A stretch of 64,000 bases of DNA from an uncultured Porphyromonadaceae bacterium (GCA_900542765.1 UQOX01000005.1:28715-92714); one strand, 5' to 3'; shown: positions 1 through 10,705, numbered from the stretch's first letter. The notes: generated by a model not told the origin, from the letters alone. Numbers and translations are program-made.

Positions 1-1033
1 CGAGGCTGTCATCAAGGCCGGTGCCACGGTGGTGAACATTCCCGACACGACGGGCTACTGCCTGCCCGAGGAGTTCGGCCGTAAGATACGTTTCCTCAAA
101 GAGAATGTCAAGGGCATCGACAAGGCCATCATCGCCACCCACTGCCACAACGACTTGGGCATGGCCACGGCCAACACCATATCGGGCATTCTCAACGGCG
201 CCCGTCAGGCCGAGGTGACCATCAACGGCATCGGTGAACGCGCCGGCAACACTTCGCTCGAAGAGGTGGCCATGATTTTCAAGAGCCACAAGGAGCTGGA
301 CGTCGAAACCAACATCAACACACAAAAGATTTACAGCACCAGCCGGCTGGTATCGAGCCTCATGAGCATGCCGGTGCAACCCAACAAGGCCATCGTGGGA
401 CGCAACGCCTTTGCCCACTCTTCGGGCATACACCAGGACGGCGTGCTCAAAAACCGCGAGAACTACGAAATCATCGACCCGCGCGACGTGGGTATCGACG
501 AGAACTCGATTGTGCTCACCGCCCGCAGCGGCCGCGCCGCCCTGAAACACCGCCTGCACATCTTGGGCGTGGAACTCGACAAGGAGGGGCTCGACAAGGC
601 TTATGAGGATTTCCTGAAACTGGCCGACCGCAAAAAAGACCTGAACGACGACGACCTGCTCATGCTTGTCGGCAAAGCCCGTTCGGAGAATGCCCGCATC
701 ACGCTCGACTACCTGCAAGTGACGTCGGGCGTCGGAGTGCGTTCGGTGGCCAGCGTGGGGCTGCGCATCGCCGGAGAACACTTCGAGGCGGCAGCCACCG
801 GAAACGGCCCGGTCGATGCGGCCATCAAAGCCGTGAAACAAATCATTCACCGGCAAATGACGATTCAGGAATTCCTTATTCAGGCTATCACCAAAGGCAG
901 CGACGACGTGGGCAAGGTGCACATGGCCGTAGCTTATGACGGCGTGCACTACAACGGGTTCGCGGCCAACACCGACATCATCGCGGCCTCGGTCGAAGCC
1001 TTTATCGACGCCATCAACAAATTTGTACATTAA
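1..1033 (+). CDS. leuA: 2-isopropylmalate synthase, 5'-truncated by window edge
   Basis: First committed step of leucine synthesis: condenses 2-ketoisovalerate with acetyl-CoA to 2-isopropylmalate. The reading frame is open from base 2, so the N-terminal part of the catalytic barrel lies outside the window; the GTG at 29 is an internal codon. What remains shows the metal-binding HCHNDLG segment, the NGIGERAGN motif and the [12 protein letters not shown] block typical of HMGL-type synthases, followed by the C-terminal LeuA regulatory (leucine-binding) domain over about the last 130 residues. It is followed after 27 bases by leuC and is the first visible gene of the leu operon. Identity is very secure; the real start cannot be seen. 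Confidence 0.95.
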   Translation, partial: EAVIKAGATVVNIPDTTGYCLPEEFGRKIRFLKENVKGIDKAIIATHCHNDLGMATANTISGILNGARQAEVTINGIGERAGNTSLEEVAMIFKSHKELDVETNINTQKIYSTSRLVSSLMSMPVQPNKAIVGRNAFAHSSGIHQDGVLKNRENYEIIDPRDVGIDENSIVLTARSGRAALKHRLHILGVELDKEGLDKAYEDFLKLADRKKDLNDDDLLMLVGKARSENARITLDYLQVTSGVGVRSVASVGLRIAGEHFEAAATGNGPVDAAIKAVKQIIHRQMTIQEFLIQAITKGSDDVGKVHMAVAYDGVHYNGFAANTDIIAASVEAFIDAINKFVH

Positions 1034-1060
1034 TCCGACTTCAAAAAAACATCATACGCT

Positions 1061-2455
1061 ATGAACACACTTTTCGACAAAATATGGGACGCCCACGTCG
1101 TACAGAAAATCGAAGACGGGCCGACCCAACTCTATATCGACCGGCTCTATTGCCATGAAGTAACCAGCCCGCAGGCTTTCGACGGGCTGCGGGCGCGGGG
1201 GCTGAAATGTTTCCGCCCCGGGCAGATATTCTGCATGCCCGACCACAACACGCCCACCCACGACCAGGACAAGCCCATCGAAGACCCGGTTTCCCGCAAG
1301 CAGGTCGATACGCTGGCCCGCAACGCCGAGGAGTTCGGCCTCACCCACTTCGGCATGCTCACCCCCCGGAACGGCATCATACATGTCGTCGGTCCCGAAC
1401 GCGGGCTCACCCTCCCGGGCATGACCATCGTGTGCGGCGACTCACACACCTCGACCCACGGGGCAATGGGTGCCATCGCATTCGGCATCGGCACCAGCGA
1501 AGTCGAAATGGTACTGGCCACACAGTGTATCCTGCAATCGCGCCCCAAGACCATGCGCATCACCATCGACGGCACTTTGGGCAAAGGCGTCACGGCCAAG
1601 GACATGGCGCTGTACCTGATGTCGAAAATCACCACCAGCGGTGCGACGGGCTACTTTATCGAATATGCCGGTGAAGCCGTGCGCAACCTCTCGATGGAGG
1701 GGCGCCTCACCTTGTGCAACCTGAGTATCGAAATGGGCGCCCGGGGCGGCATGATAGCTCCCGACGAGACCACCTTCGCCTATATCAAGGGTCGCGAATA
1801 TGCCCCGCAGGGCGAGGCTTGGGACAAGGCGGTCGCCTACTGGAAAACGCTCAAAAGCGATGACGATGCGACGTTCGACAAAGAGCTGCGCTACGCCGCC
1901 GCCGACATCGAGCCCATGATTACCTACGGCACCAATCCCGGCATGGGGACAGCCATCACCGCCCATATACCCACCACCGAAGGCATGAGCGAGGTAGAAA
2001 AAAGTTCGTTCGAGAAATCGATGCAATATATGGGCTTCGAACCGGGTGAACCGCTGCTCGGGAAAAAAGTCGACTATGTATTCCTCGGTGCCTGCACCAA
2101 CGGCCGCATCGAAGACTTCCGCGCCTTCGCCTCGCTGGTCAAAGGCCGGAAAAAGGCCGACCACATCGTGGCTTGGCTGGTACCCGGCTCGTGGCTGGTC
2201 GACGCGCAGATACGCGAAGAGGGTATCGACAAGGTACTGCAAGAGGCCGGATTCGAGATACGTCAACCGGGCTGCTCGGCCTGCCTGGCCATGAACGACG
2301 ACAAGGTGCCGGCCGGCAAATATGCCGTGTCGACCAGCAACCGCAACTTCGAAGGCCGCCAAGGCCCCGGCTCACGCACGCTGCTGGCCAGCCCGCTGGT
2401 AGCCGCCGCCGCTGCCGTAACCGGCGTAATCACCGACCCCAGAACGTTGATGTAA
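1061..2455 (+). CDS. leuC: 3-isopropylmalate dehydratase, large subunit
   Basis: Large subunit (464 aa, normal family length) of isopropylmalate isomerase, which converts 2-isopropylmalate to 3-isopropylmalate with LeuD. It carries the aconitase-family signatures [15 protein letters not shown] near residue 130 and [12 protein letters not shown] near residue 345, plus a further cysteine in [11 protein letters not shown] near 405; these three cysteine positions ligand the 4Fe-4S cluster. The ATG follows leuA by 27 bases, and leuD follows after 19 bases, consistent with one transcript. Nothing unusual. Confidence 0.97.
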   Translation: MNTLFDKIWDAHVVQKIEDGPTQLYIDRLYCHEVTSPQAFDGLRARGLKCFRPGQIFCMPDHNTPTHDQDKPIEDPVSRKQVDTLARNAEEFGLTHFGMLTPRNGIIHVVGPERGLTLPGMTIVCGDSHTSTHGAMGAIAFGIGTSEVEMVLATQCILQSRPKTMRITIDGTLGKGVTAKDMALYLMSKITTSGATGYFIEYAGEAVRNLSMEGRLTLCNLSIEMGARGGMIAPDETTFAYIKGREYAPQGEAWDKAVAYWKTLKSDDDATFDKELRYAAADIEPMITYGTNPGMGTAITAHIPTTEGMSEVEKSSFEKSMQYMGFEPGEPLLGKKVDYVFLGACTNGRIEDFRAFASLVKGRKKADHIVAWLVPGSWLVDAQIREEGIDKVLQEAGFEIRQPGCSACLAMNDDKVPAGKYAVSTSNRNFEGRQGPGSRTLLASPLVAAAAAVTGVITDPRTLM

Positions 2456-2474
2456 ACAACAAAAGCAAACGACT

Positions 2475-3068
2475 ATGAAACAGAAATTCGATATACTGAC
2501 AAGTACCTGCGTACCCCTCCCCCTCGAAAACGTAGATACCGACCAAATCATTCCGGCCCGTTTTCTCAAAGCAACCACCCGAGAAGGATTCGGGGAGAAT
2601 CTTTTCCGGGACTGGCGTTACAATCCCGACGGTTCGGTCAATAAAAATTTCGTACTCAACAACCCCACATACGGCGGAGAGATATTGGTCGCCGGGAAAA
2701 ACTTCGGGTCAGGGTCGAGCCGCGAACATGCGGCCTGGGCCATTGCCGATTACGGGTTCCGCGTCGTGGTTTCGAGCTTCTTTGCCGACATACACAAGAA
2801 CAACGAACTCAACAACTTCGTATTGCCTGTCGTGGTGAGTGAGCCGTTCCTGAAAGAGTTGTTCGACTCGATTTTCGCCAACCCGAAAACCGAAGTCGAA
2901 GTGAACCTGCCCGCTCAGACCATCACCAACAAAACCACGGGACGGAGCGAACATTTTGAAATCAACGCCTACAAGAAACACTGCCTCATGAACGGTCTCG
3001 ACGACATCGACTACCTGTTGAGCCAAAAAGCCGAGACCGAATCATGGGAACAGAACCACAACCATTGA
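2475..3068 (+). CDS. leuD: 3-isopropylmalate dehydratase, small subunit
   Basis: Small swivelling subunit (197 aa) of isopropylmalate isomerase, the partner of the upstream LeuC. The N-terminal [12 protein letters not shown] segment and the [16 protein letters not shown] motif near residue 80 are the family hallmarks and contribute the substrate-recognition loop. Length is as expected for bacterial LeuD. It sits between leuC and the second LeuA homologue, only 4 bases from the latter, so it is certainly co-transcribed. Confidence 0.97.
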   Translation: MKQKFDILTSTCVPLPLENVDTDQIIPARFLKATTREGFGENLFRDWRYNPDGSVNKNFVLNNPTYGGEILVAGKNFGSGSSREHAAWAIADYGFRVVVSSFFADIHKNNELNNFVLPVVVSEPFLKELFDSIFANPKTEVEVNLPAQTITNKTTGRSEHFEINAYKKHCLMNGLDDIDYLLSQKAETESWEQNHNH

Positions 3069-3072
3069 TTCC

Positions 3073-4590
3073 ATGCGTATAGAGATATTGGATACCACCC
3101 TGCGCGACGGCGAGCAGACATCGGGGGTCTCGTTTGCCCCGCAGGAGAAACTGAGTATCGCCCGCCTGCTGCTCTCGGAGTTGCACGTCGACCGCATAGA
3201 GATAGCGTCGGCACGCGTATCAGAGGGAGAATTCCAGTCGGTGAAACAGGTATGCGCATGGGCCAACAAGCAGGATTTTCTCAACCGCGTCGAAATCCTC
3301 GGATTCATCGACAAGGGCATATCGATACGCTGGGTCAAAGAGGCCGGAGGGAAGATCATCAACCTGCTGTGCAAAGGCTCGCTGCGCCACTGCCGGGAAC
3401 AATTGAAAAAAAGCCCCGAAGAACACATCGCCGACATCATGGCCGAAATCGCCTTGGCTCGGGAAAACGGCATGCAGGTAAACATCTACCTCGAAGACTG
3501 GTCGAACGGCATGATACACTCGCCCGAGTATGTCTACCAACTTATGGACGCCCTGCACGGCGAAGAGATAGAGCACTTCATGCTGCCCGACACGCTGGGC
3601 ATTCTCAACCCCTACCAGTGTTTCGAGTTCTGCACGACCATGCTGGAACGCTACCCCGGCTGCCGCTTCGACTTCCACGGGCACAACGACTACGACCTGG
3701 CCATCGCCAACGTCTACTCGGCCGTGAAAGCCGGCATACAGGGCGTACACTGCACCATCAACGGGCTGGGTGAACGCGCCGGCAATGCTCCGCTTTCGAG
3801 TGTGCTGGCGGTCCTGCACGACCAGCTGAAATGCCAAACGGGCATCGACGAGCGGAAAATAAACCAGGTAAGCCGCGTGGTCGAGTCATACTCCGGCGTG
3901 CGCATTCCCGCCAACAAACCGGTCATCGGAGAGTATGTCTTCACCCAATGCGCCGGCGTACATGCCGACGGCGACAGCAAGAGCAACCTCTACTACAACG
4001 ACCTGCTGCCCGAACGCTTCGGCCGCACCCGGGAATATGCCCTGGGAAAAACCTCGGGAAAGGCCAACATTCAGAAAAACCTCGAAGCGCTGGGCATCGA
4101 ACTCGATGAGGAATCGATGCGCAAAGTCACCGACCGCATCATCGCCCTCGGCGACAAAAAAGAACAAGTCACGCAAGACGACCTGCCCTATATCATCTCC
4201 GACGTTCTGAAACACAACATCGAAGACCAGAAAATCAGGCTGCTCAATTATTCGCTGGCGTTGGCACAAGGGCTGCACCCGGTAGCCGTGGTGAAGATAG
4301 AGATACACGGCAAACAGTATGAACAGACGGCAACGGGCGATGGCCAGTACGACGCCTTCGTAAAGGCCGTGCGCATCATCTACAAGCAACAGCTGGGACG
4401 CGAATTCCCGATGCTCACCAACTACACGGTCGACATTCCCCCGGGAGGCCGTACCGACGCTTTCGTGCAAACCGTCATCACCTGGAACTACCACGACCAC
4501 ACGTTCAAGACCCGCGGCCTCGACGCCGACCAAACCGAAGCGGCCATACAGGCCACGGTGAAAATGCTGAACCAAATCGAAGAAATGTAA
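3073..4590 (+). CDS. second 2-isopropylmalate/citramalate synthase-like protein
   Basis: A second HMGL-type acyltransferase (505 aa) inside the leu operon, starting 4 bases after leuD. It has the N-terminal LRDGEQTSG motif, the HGHNDYDLA metal-binding segment, [12 protein letters not shown] and a C-terminal LeuA-type regulatory domain from about residue 385. It is clearly diverged from the LeuA encoded 2 kb upstream. Its place between leuD and leuB suggests either an alternative isopropylmalate synthase or an (R)-citramalate synthase, whose product the same LeuCD and LeuB enzymes can turn into 2-ketobutyrate for isoleucine. The sequence alone does not settle the acyl acceptor. Family assignment is secure; the substrate is inference. 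Confidence 0.85.
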   Translation: MRIEILDTTLRDGEQTSGVSFAPQEKLSIARLLLSELHVDRIEIASARVSEGEFQSVKQVCAWANKQDFLNRVEILGFIDKGISIRWVKEAGGKIINLLCKGSLRHCREQLKKSPEEHIADIMAEIALARENGMQVNIYLEDWSNGMIHSPEYVYQLMDALHGEEIEHFMLPDTLGILNPYQCFEFCTTMLERYPGCRFDFHGHNDYDLAIANVYSAVKAGIQGVHCTINGLGERAGNAPLSSVLAVLHDQLKCQTGIDERKINQVSRVVESYSGVRIPANKPVIGEYVFTQCAGVHADGDSKSNLYYNDLLPERFGRTREYALGKTSGKANIQKNLEALGIELDEESMRKVTDRIIALGDKKEQVTQDDLPYIISDVLKHNIEDQKIRLLNYSLALAQGLHPVAVVKIEIHGKQYEQTATGDGQYDAFVKAVRIIYKQQLGREFPMLTNYTVDIPPGGRTDAFVQTVITWNYHDHTFKTRGLDADQTEAAIQATVKMLNQIEEM

Positions 4591-4615
4591 CAATCATCAA
4601 AAAAAACATCTGCAT

Positions 4616-5689
4616 ATGAAATTGAAAATCGCTGTACTGCCGGGCGACGGCATCGGACCCGAAATCGTGGGACAAGCCCTGCAAGTCACCGAAGCCGTGT
4701 GCAAACGCTTCGGCCATGAACTTTCACACCAACACGCCTGGGTAGGAGCCTGCGCCATCGACCGTTGCGGGAATCCCTACCCCGAAGAGACTCACAAACT
4801 GTGTATGGAATCCGACGCGGTATTGTTCGGTGCCATCGGCGACCCCAAGTACGACAACAACCCCTCGGCCAAAGTACGTCCCGAGCAAGGGTTGCTGGGC
4901 ATGCGCAAGCAACTGGGGCTCTATGCCAACATACGCCCCGTCACCACCTTCGCTTCGCTCCTGCACAAGTCACCCCTGCGTCGCGACATCGTAGAAGGCA
5001 CCGACCTCATGTGCATACGCGAACTCACCGGCGGCATCTACTTCGGTCGCCCGCAAGGACGCAGCGAAGACGGGAACGTGGCCTACGATACCTGCGTGTA
5101 TAGCCGCGAAGAGGTGGAGCGTATCGTGCGCCTCGCCTACAAATATGCCCGCCAACGCCGGCAGAAAGTAACGGTGGTCGACAAAGCCAACGTGCTCTGC
5201 ACCTCGCGTCTGTGGCGCGAAGTGGCCCAGGCAATCGCCCGTGAAAACGCCGACATCACGACCGAATACATGTTTGTCGACAATGCGGCCATGCAGCTCG
5301 TGCAGTTCCCGAGCCGTTTCGACGTCATCGTGACCGAAAACATGTTCGGCGACATTCTCACCGACGAAGCCTCGGTCATCACCGGTTCGCTGGGCATGCT
5401 CCCCTCGGCCTCGATAGGCATACACACCTCGGTATTCGAGCCGATACACGGCTCCTACCCCCAAGCCGCCGGCAAGGACATAGCCAACCCCGTGGCCACG
5501 ATACTCTCGGCCGCACTGATGTTTGAATATGCTTTCGGCCTCATGGAAGAAGGTGCCGCCATACGCCGTGCCGTAGCCGCTTCGCTCGAAGCCGGAGTCG
5601 TCACCGAAGACATCTGCGGCGACGGGAAAGCCTACAAATGTTCCGAAGTGGGCCGGTGGATTACCGACTACATCGCCCAAGGGAAATAA
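4616..5689 (+). CDS. leuB: 3-isopropylmalate dehydrogenase
   Basis: NAD-dependent oxidative decarboxylase (357 aa) that turns 3-isopropylmalate into 2-ketoisocaproate, the last leu-specific step before transamination. Recognised by the N-terminal [12 protein letters not shown], the [12 protein letters not shown] segment near residue 140, the catalytic lysine in [10 protein letters not shown] near 190, and the metal/substrate-binding [12 protein letters not shown] near 240. Last gene of the leu operon, 25 bases after the second LeuA homologue and followed by a strong hairpin. Ordinary length and motifs. Confidence 0.97.
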   Translation: MKLKIAVLPGDGIGPEIVGQALQVTEAVCKRFGHELSHQHAWVGACAIDRCGNPYPEETHKLCMESDAVLFGAIGDPKYDNNPSAKVRPEQGLLGMRKQLGLYANIRPVTTFASLLHKSPLRRDIVEGTDLMCIRELTGGIYFGRPQGRSEDGNVAYDTCVYSREEVERIVRLAYKYARQRRQKVTVVDKANVLCTSRLWREVAQAIARENADITTEYMFVDNAAMQLVQFPSRFDVIVTENMFGDILTDEASVITGSLGMLPSASIGIHTSVFEPIHGSYPQAAGKDIANPVATILSAALMFEYAFGLMEEGAAIRRAVAASLEAGVVTEDICGDGKAYKCSEVGRWITDYIAQGK

Positions 5690-5710
5690 AGAATCTCTCC
5701 CCCACCGACA

Positions 5711-5746
5711 AAAGGCCCTGCACGGTACATACCGTGCAGGGCCTTT
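5711..5746. terminator. bidirectional intrinsic terminator, leuB / ompA-like
   Basis: A perfect 17-bp inverted repeat (5711-5727 with 5730-5746) with a 2-base spacer, so a stem of about 15 bp with a small loop. The arms begin AAAGG and end CCTTT, so each strand leaves the hairpin in a short T run. It lies between the convergent leuB and OmpA-like genes and can end both transcripts. Confidence 0.85.
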
Positions 5747-5820
5747 GCCTTATCCGCTACCGGCCGTGTGATTGGCAGTGCGCAACCGGAAAACGAAAAA
5801 GGTCCAATCAGAACTGGATT

Positions 5821-7011
5821 TTACTTGGTCGAGAAAAGCACGATGCGATTCCAACTGTTATCCTGCGGATAGGGTTGGCTGGTGCTGCCACCGGCCACCA
5901 TCTCGATGCGACCGGCCGGTATGTTGTACTGCTTGATGAGTGTGTCCATCACCGCCTGTGCCCGTTTCTGACTCAACTGCTTGTTGTAGGCCGGCGTACC
6001 GGTTTTCTCATCGGCATAGCCGGTAACGACCAAGGTGCAGCTCTTATTTGCCTTCATGTACTGAGCCACGTTGTAGATGTTGACCATCTCGACAGGAGCT
6101 ATCTCGGCACTGTTGATGGAGAAACGCACCACCGACATAAGTTTTCCCTGGCATTTGGGCGTGGTGTCGACGGGTGCGGGGGCCGTTTTATAAACGACGA
6201 CTTTCTCGGGAGGAGGCAAGGGACGACTCTCACAATCTTCGAGTTCCTCGCGCAAATCATTGATGCGCTGGTTCATGGCCGAGACAAGAGCCTGCTCGGC
6301 ATAGGGATTGTAAGAGTTGAAACGCTCTTTTCCGAATTTCACGGTGATACCGGCAACTGCCGAAACAATCGTCTCTATGCGGCGGCTTGCCCAAAACTGC
6401 TCGGAGAAGTTATTGCCCATCATGTTGGCACGGCCCTCGATAAAGAAGTCGGCATAGTGGCAAAGGCGGAAGTTGATGTTGATACCGGCCGACACGGGGA
6501 AGAGGTAGGTATCACGCCCGGCCATGTCGTTTTTGAACGTATACATGGCACCCACACCGGCAAAAGGTCTGAACGACACGATACGCATGGGGTCGTAACC
6601 GCCGAGAGCATTGGTGAGGTCCCACATCAAGTCGCCATAAAGAGCCACATAACGGGCACCTTGCGGTTCACCTACACGGGGCCACATTTTTTTGACACTA
6701 CCGCCCATGAAATCGAGACGCAGGGCAAGATAAGGGGTAATCCACTTTCCGGCTGCCACATCGAGAGCCAACGTAAATTGCTGCTTGCCGCGATGGAGCG
6801 ACTTGACATAGGTCTGCGTACCGGCACCCACCGACATGAACCAGTTGCTTCTCGGCCCCTTGGCGCTGTAATACTGTGTACCGGGCAAGGGTTGAACCTC
6901 GACGATTTCTTCCTCAACGACAAGGGTTTGTGCTGTCGCACTTGTTCCTGTCCAAAACAGGAGTGCAGCGACCATTGCCCCCACCCCCCAAACATGTTTT
7001 TTTGTTTTCAT
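5821..7011 (-). CDS. OmpA-family outer-membrane protein
   Basis: 396-residue outer-membrane protein. A signal peptide (residues 1 to about 28, ending TSATAQ) is followed by a beta-strand-rich region consistent with an eight-stranded barrel to about residue 220. A short helical linker with NQRINDLREELEDCES precedes a C-terminal OmpA/MotB peptidoglycan-binding domain. In that domain FSINSAEI, VVTGYADEKTG, and LSQKRAQAV contain the Asp and Arg that hold diaminopimelate. It should anchor the outer membrane to the cell wall. It stands alone between the leu operon terminator and a 292-base divergent intergenic region. Specific paralogue identity is not claimed. Confidence 0.92.
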   Translation of the reverse strand: MKTKKHVWGVGAMVAALLFWTGTSATAQTLVVEEEIVEVQPLPGTQYYSAKGPRSNWFMSVGAGTQTYVKSLHRGKQQFTLALDVAAGKWITPYLALRLDFMGGSVKKMWPRVGEPQGARYVALYGDLMWDLTNALGGYDPMRIVSFRPFAGVGAMYTFKNDMAGRDTYLFPVSAGININFRLCHYADFFIEGRANMMGNNFSEQFWASRRIETIVSAVAGITVKFGKERFNSYNPYAEQALVSAMNQRINDLREELEDCESRPLPPPEKVVVYKTAPAPVDTTPKCQGKLMSVVRFSINSAEIAPVEMVNIYNVAQYMKANKSCTLVVTGYADEKTGTPAYNKQLSQKRAQAVMDTLIKQYNIPAGRIEMVAGGSTSQPYPQDNSWNRIVLFSTK

Positions 7012-7238
7012 ACGATTGATAAAAAAAATTTACCCTTCCCGGACAAACAAAAGAGAATACCCCCTCTCCCGGGAAATGCGAAGGGGAAATCTGCATTGAA
7101 AGCAACCATATAACAGAAAGAGGGCGCATTAAGTTCGTCCGCCGGCAAAAAATAAGCCGGCAACGGCCAGCAAAGTGCGGGGAAATCAAAACTTTTCTAA
7201 AAATAGGAAGAGAGCCGCAGGGTATCGCGAATATTTAT

Positions 7239-7246
7239 TAACTTTG
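7239..7246 (+). promoter_or_regulatory. promoter -7 box for the M23-dxr operon
   Basis: TAACTTTG matches the Bacteroidetes -7 consensus TAnnTTTG, 57 bases before the ATG at 7304. No clear TTTG lies at the expected -33 position. The remaining 7012-7303 region holds two inverted repeats: TTCCCGG 7036-7042 with CCGGGAA 7069-7075, in the leader of the OmpA-like gene, and GCCGGC 7141-7146 with 7156-7161. No other gene is visible there. Confidence 0.6.
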
Positions 7247-7303
7247 CAAATTAGGATAGTTTTCTTGCATATAATGCACGAACAACACCGCAACAGGTAA
7301 CAT

Positions 7304-8167
7304 ATGCAGACAGGCAACAAAATAAAATCGGTGTGGAAAAAGCTCCGGTTTTCCTACAAACTCACCATCTTCAACGAGCACACGTTGGAGCAGGTCCTGA
7401 TGTTTCGCATTTCGCGACTGACGGTGATTCTATCGATGCTCATCGCCGTGCTAATTATCGGAGCACTCACCATCTACCTCATCACCCGCACCCCGCTGCG
7501 TCGCACCTTACCGGGGTATGTGAGCCCCGAAATGCGGAGCCAAATCGTCGACAACGCCCTTGCCGTCGACTCGCTGGCCCGCATTGTCAACATCAACAAA
7601 GCCTATCTCGACAATCTCGCCAACATTTTTTCGGGCAATATTCCCCTTGACTCCATCGACATCAACAGCGAGCAAACGCTGCAAACCTACTCCATCGACT
7701 CGCTCCTGCCGGCTTCCAACGCCACCAACTCATTCCTGCGCAAATATGCCGAAGAGGGGAAATACACGCTCGATGTGTTTAACCAAAACGTAGCCGACAA
7801 CCTCATATTCTATCCGCCGGTGAAGGGCCGGGTGACCCAGACATACAATCCCCAACGCCGCATCTTCGGCATACGCATCACCCCACCCCGCCAGTCGCCC
7901 GTGGCAGCGGTACTCGACGGGACGGTCATCGCCACCTATTTCACCGCAGAAGAGGGATATGTCATCGAAGTGCAACACAACAACAACTACATATCGATAT
8001 ACCGATGCAACGACCGACTGCTGAAATCGGTCGGGCAAAAAGTCTCCGAGGGCGAAAACATCGCCATATCGGGGAATATTATCGAAGGGAAGATACGCCC
8101 GTATGTCGAATTTCAACTTTGGCATCAGGGCGTGCCCTTGAACCCATCGGAATATATTCATTTCTGA
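7304..8167 (+). CDS. degenerate M23 (LytM-like) envelope protein
   Basis: 287 aa with a cytoplasmic N-terminal segment, one membrane helix at about residues 40-60, a periplasmic linker, and a C-terminal M23 fold from about 170 to the end (KGRVTQTYN, GTVIATYF, GYVIEVQHNNNYISIY, GQKVSEGENIAISGN). The fold is recognisable but the zinc ligands are not: the HxGxDI motif reads FGIRI (188-192) and the HxH motif reads YVE (267-269). It is therefore probably not a peptidase; in other bacteria such LytM domains act as activators of cell-wall amidases, which is inference here. It heads a run of genes including dxr and rseP, 15 bases upstream of dxr. Confidence 0.85.
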   Translation: MQTGNKIKSVWKKLRFSYKLTIFNEHTLEQVLMFRISRLTVILSMLIAVLIIGALTIYLITRTPLRRTLPGYVSPEMRSQIVDNALAVDSLARIVNINKAYLDNLANIFSGNIPLDSIDINSEQTLQTYSIDSLLPASNATNSFLRKYAEEGKYTLDVFNQNVADNLIFYPPVKGRVTQTYNPQRRIFGIRITPPRQSPVAAVLDGTVIATYFTAEEGYVIEVQHNNNYISIYRCNDRLLKSVGQKVSEGENIAISGNIIEGKIRPYVEFQLWHQGVPLNPSEYIHF

Positions 8168-8182
8168 CAGCGTACCTTTTCT

Positions 8183-9337
8183 ATGGGAACAAAAAGACAA
8201 CTGGCCATATTGGGCTCGACCGGCTCCATCGGGACACAGGCTCTGCAAGTCATCGCCGAACACGCCGACCTTTTTGAAGTTTACGCCCTCACGGCAAACC
8301 ACAATGTCGACCTACTGATAGAACAAGCTCGCCGCTTCTCGCCCGAGGCCGTCGTCATTGCCGACGAAACCCTCTACCCCAAACTGAAAGAGGCCCTGAG
8401 CGACCTCCCGATAAAGACCTTCGCGGGAAGCGATGCCATCGCCCAAATCGTCGAAGCCCAACCCATCGACATGGTGCTCACCGCCATGATGGGATATGCC
8501 GGCCTCTACCCCACCATACGAGCCATCAAAGCCGGGAAAGCCATCGCCTTGGCCAACAAAGAGACACTGGTCGTGGCCGGGGAACTCATCACCCGCCTGG
8601 CGCTTGAAAACAGAGTGCCCATTATCCCCGTCGACTCGGAGCACTCGGCCATTTTCCAATGCCTGGCCGGTGAAAACGACAACGCCATCGAGAAAATCAT
8701 TCTCACGGCATCGGGCGGCCCGTTCCGCACCTTATCGGCCGAAGAATTGAAACATGTCACCAAAAACGAAGCGCTCAAACACCCCAACTGGAAAATGGGC
8801 GCCAAAATCACCATCGACTCCGCCTCGATGATGAACAAAGGCTTTGAGGTCATCGAAGCCCAATGGCTGTTCAATGTCACTCCCGACCAAATCGAGGTAG
8901 CCGTACACCCCCAGTCGATTGTGCACTCCATGGTGCAATTCCAAGACGGAGCCATCAAAGCGCAACTGGGGCTTCCCAACATGAAGCTCCCCATACAATA
9001 CGCTTTTGCCTACCCGCACCGGCTGCCCAGCTCCGACCCCAAACCCCGACTCGAACATTACATGTCGCTCACCTTCGAACGCCCCGACACCGACAGGTTT
9101 CCCCTTCTCGGTTACGCCTATGAGGCCATGCGCCAAGGCGGCAACATGCCCTGCATCATGAATGCCGCCAATGAAATCGTCGTTGAGGCGTTCCTGCACG
9201 ACCGCATCGCCTTCACCGACATGCCCCGCCTCATCGCCCGGGCCATGGACGAAGTGGCATTTGTCGCCACCCCCACTTACGACGATTATGTCGCCACCGA
9301 CGCCGAAGCCCGTCGCCGTACAGGGGAATGGATTTAA
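8183..9337 (+). CDS. dxr: 1-deoxy-D-xylulose 5-phosphate reductoisomerase
   Basis: NADPH-dependent enzyme (384 aa) that makes 2-C-methyl-D-erythritol 4-phosphate, the committed intermediate of the MEP isoprenoid pathway. The dinucleotide-binding LGSTGSIGTQ opens the protein. The metal- and substrate-binding VDSEHSAIFQCL, SGGPFR and TIDSASMMNKGFEVIEA segments are all present. Length is normal. It is preceded by the degenerate M23 gene and followed 39 bases later by rseP, a neighbourhood commonly seen for dxr in Bacteroidetes. Confidence 0.97.
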   Translation: MGTKRQLAILGSTGSIGTQALQVIAEHADLFEVYALTANHNVDLLIEQARRFSPEAVVIADETLYPKLKEALSDLPIKTFAGSDAIAQIVEAQPIDMVLTAMMGYAGLYPTIRAIKAGKAIALANKETLVVAGELITRLALENRVPIIPVDSEHSAIFQCLAGENDNAIEKIILTASGGPFRTLSAEELKHVTKNEALKHPNWKMGAKITIDSASMMNKGFEVIEAQWLFNVTPDQIEVAVHPQSIVHSMVQFQDGAIKAQLGLPNMKLPIQYAFAYPHRLPSSDPKPRLEHYMSLTFERPDTDRFPLLGYAYEAMRQGGNMPCIMNAANEIVVEAFLHDRIAFTDMPRLIARAMDEVAFVATPTYDDYVATDAEARRRTGEWI

Positions 9338-9376
9338 TTTCTCAAAAATTCTGATTTTATACTTTACCGCCGACTT

Positions 9377-10696
9377 ATGGAAACTTTTCTGATAAAAGCC
9401 GCACAACTCATGCTCAGCCTCTCGATTCTGGTCTTTATCCACGAATTGGGACACTTCTTTTTTTCGAGACTCTTCAAGGTGAGAGTCGAGAAATTCTATC
9501 TCTTTTTCGACCCGTGGTTTTCCCTGTTCAAATACAAGCCCAAAAACAGCGACACCGAATATGGCATCGGTTGGCTGCCTCTGGGCGGATATGTAAAAAT
9601 CGCCGGCATGATCGACGAATCGATGGACAAGGAGCAGATGGCTCAACCCGAACAGCCTTGGGAATTCCGCTCCAAACCGGCCTGGCAACGGTTGCTCATC
9701 ATGACGGCCGGCGTCATCAACAATTTCCTGCTCGCGCTCGTCATCTATGCCATGATTGCCTTTGTGTGGGGCGAAACGGTACTTCCCATCAAAAACATCG
9801 GCAACGGAATCGTCTATGGCGAAGTGGCGCAAAACGCCGGATTTCGTGACGGCGACATTCCCTTGACCGCCGACGGAAAGACCTTGTATGATTTCTCGGG
9901 CGAGACAATCCGCGCCATGGCCGAAGCCCACGAAGTAGAAGTCAAGCGCAACGGTGAAGTGGTGAAACTCACCCTCCCCGACGACTTCATGTTACAACTC
10001 ATCGGTGCCAACCAGCGTTTTGCCAGTTGCCGCATGCCGGTGGTTGTCCAAAATGCCGTCGCCGGTTACGGGGCCGCCAAAGCCGGCATGCAGGAGGGCG
10101 ACAGCATCATTGCCGTGAACGGAACAGCCACACCCGACTACACCGACTTCACCGCAGCCCTCAGCTCGCACATGGGAGCATCGGCCGACATATCTTTTGT
10201 GCGCAACGGCGAAGAAATGACGCTCCCCGTCGCCGTCAACGACAAAGGCCAAATCGGCATATCGCTGGTACCGGCATCGGTATTCTATCCCACCGAAACC
10301 ATCTACTACGGATTTTTCGAATCGATACCCAAAGGCATCAAGAAAGGATTCAACACCTTGGCCGGCTATGTAGGCGACTTCAAATATGTATTTACCAAAG
10401 AGGGTGCCAACAGTTTGGGAGGCTTCGGCACCATCGGCAGCATCTTCCCTTCGACATGGAACTGGGAAGCCTTCTGGGAAATGACGGCATTCCTCTCCAT
10501 CATACTGGCGTTCATGAACATACTGCCCATTCCCGCTCTCGACGGCGGACATGTACTCTTCCTCCTCTATGAGGTCATTGCCCGTCGCAAGCCGAACGAG
10601 AAATTTATGGAATATGCACAAATCACGGGTATGGTTCTGTTGTTTGCCCTGTTGATTTACGCCAACCTCAACGATGTAATACGATTTTTCTTTTAA
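9377..10696 (+). CDS. rseP: RseP-type site-2 intramembrane zinc metalloprotease
   Basis: Polytopic inner-membrane protease (439 aa) of the S2P family, which cleaves transmembrane anti-sigma factors or signal-peptide remnants. The zinc-binding HELGH is at residues 22-26 in the first membrane helix, and the third ligand lies in NILPIPALDGGH in a C-terminal helix. Between them is a periplasmic section with at least one clear PDZ domain (AAKAGMQEGDSIIAVNG) and probably a second, more degenerate one. It lies 39 bases after dxr and 9 bases before the methyltransferase gene, so it is likely part of one operon. The substrate is unknown. Confidence 0.95.
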   Translation: METFLIKAAQLMLSLSILVFIHELGHFFFSRLFKVRVEKFYLFFDPWFSLFKYKPKNSDTEYGIGWLPLGGYVKIAGMIDESMDKEQMAQPEQPWEFRSKPAWQRLLIMTAGVINNFLLALVIYAMIAFVWGETVLPIKNIGNGIVYGEVAQNAGFRDGDIPLTADGKTLYDFSGETIRAMAEAHEVEVKRNGEVVKLTLPDDFMLQLIGANQRFASCRMPVVVQNAVAGYGAAKAGMQEGDSIIAVNGTATPDYTDFTAALSSHMGASADISFVRNGEEMTLPVAVNDKGQIGISLVPASVFYPTETIYYGFFESIPKGIKKGFNTLAGYVGDFKYVFTKEGANSLGGFGTIGSIFPSTWNWEAFWEMTAFLSIILAFMNILPIPALDGGHVLFLLYEVIARRKPNEKFMEYAQITGMVLLFALLIYANLNDVIRFFF

Positions 10697-10705
10697 ACAC
10701 CCAAC

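Noticed and set aside
5711..5746. Insertion-sequence end or attachment site
   Set aside because: The inverted repeat is a hairpin terminator between convergent genes; no target duplication or transposase remains nearby.
5638..7113. Long plus-strand open frame opposite the OmpA-like gene
   Set aside because: It is an antisense shadow: the minus strand encodes a complete OmpA-family protein with signal peptide and conserved domain, and the frame also overlaps the terminator.
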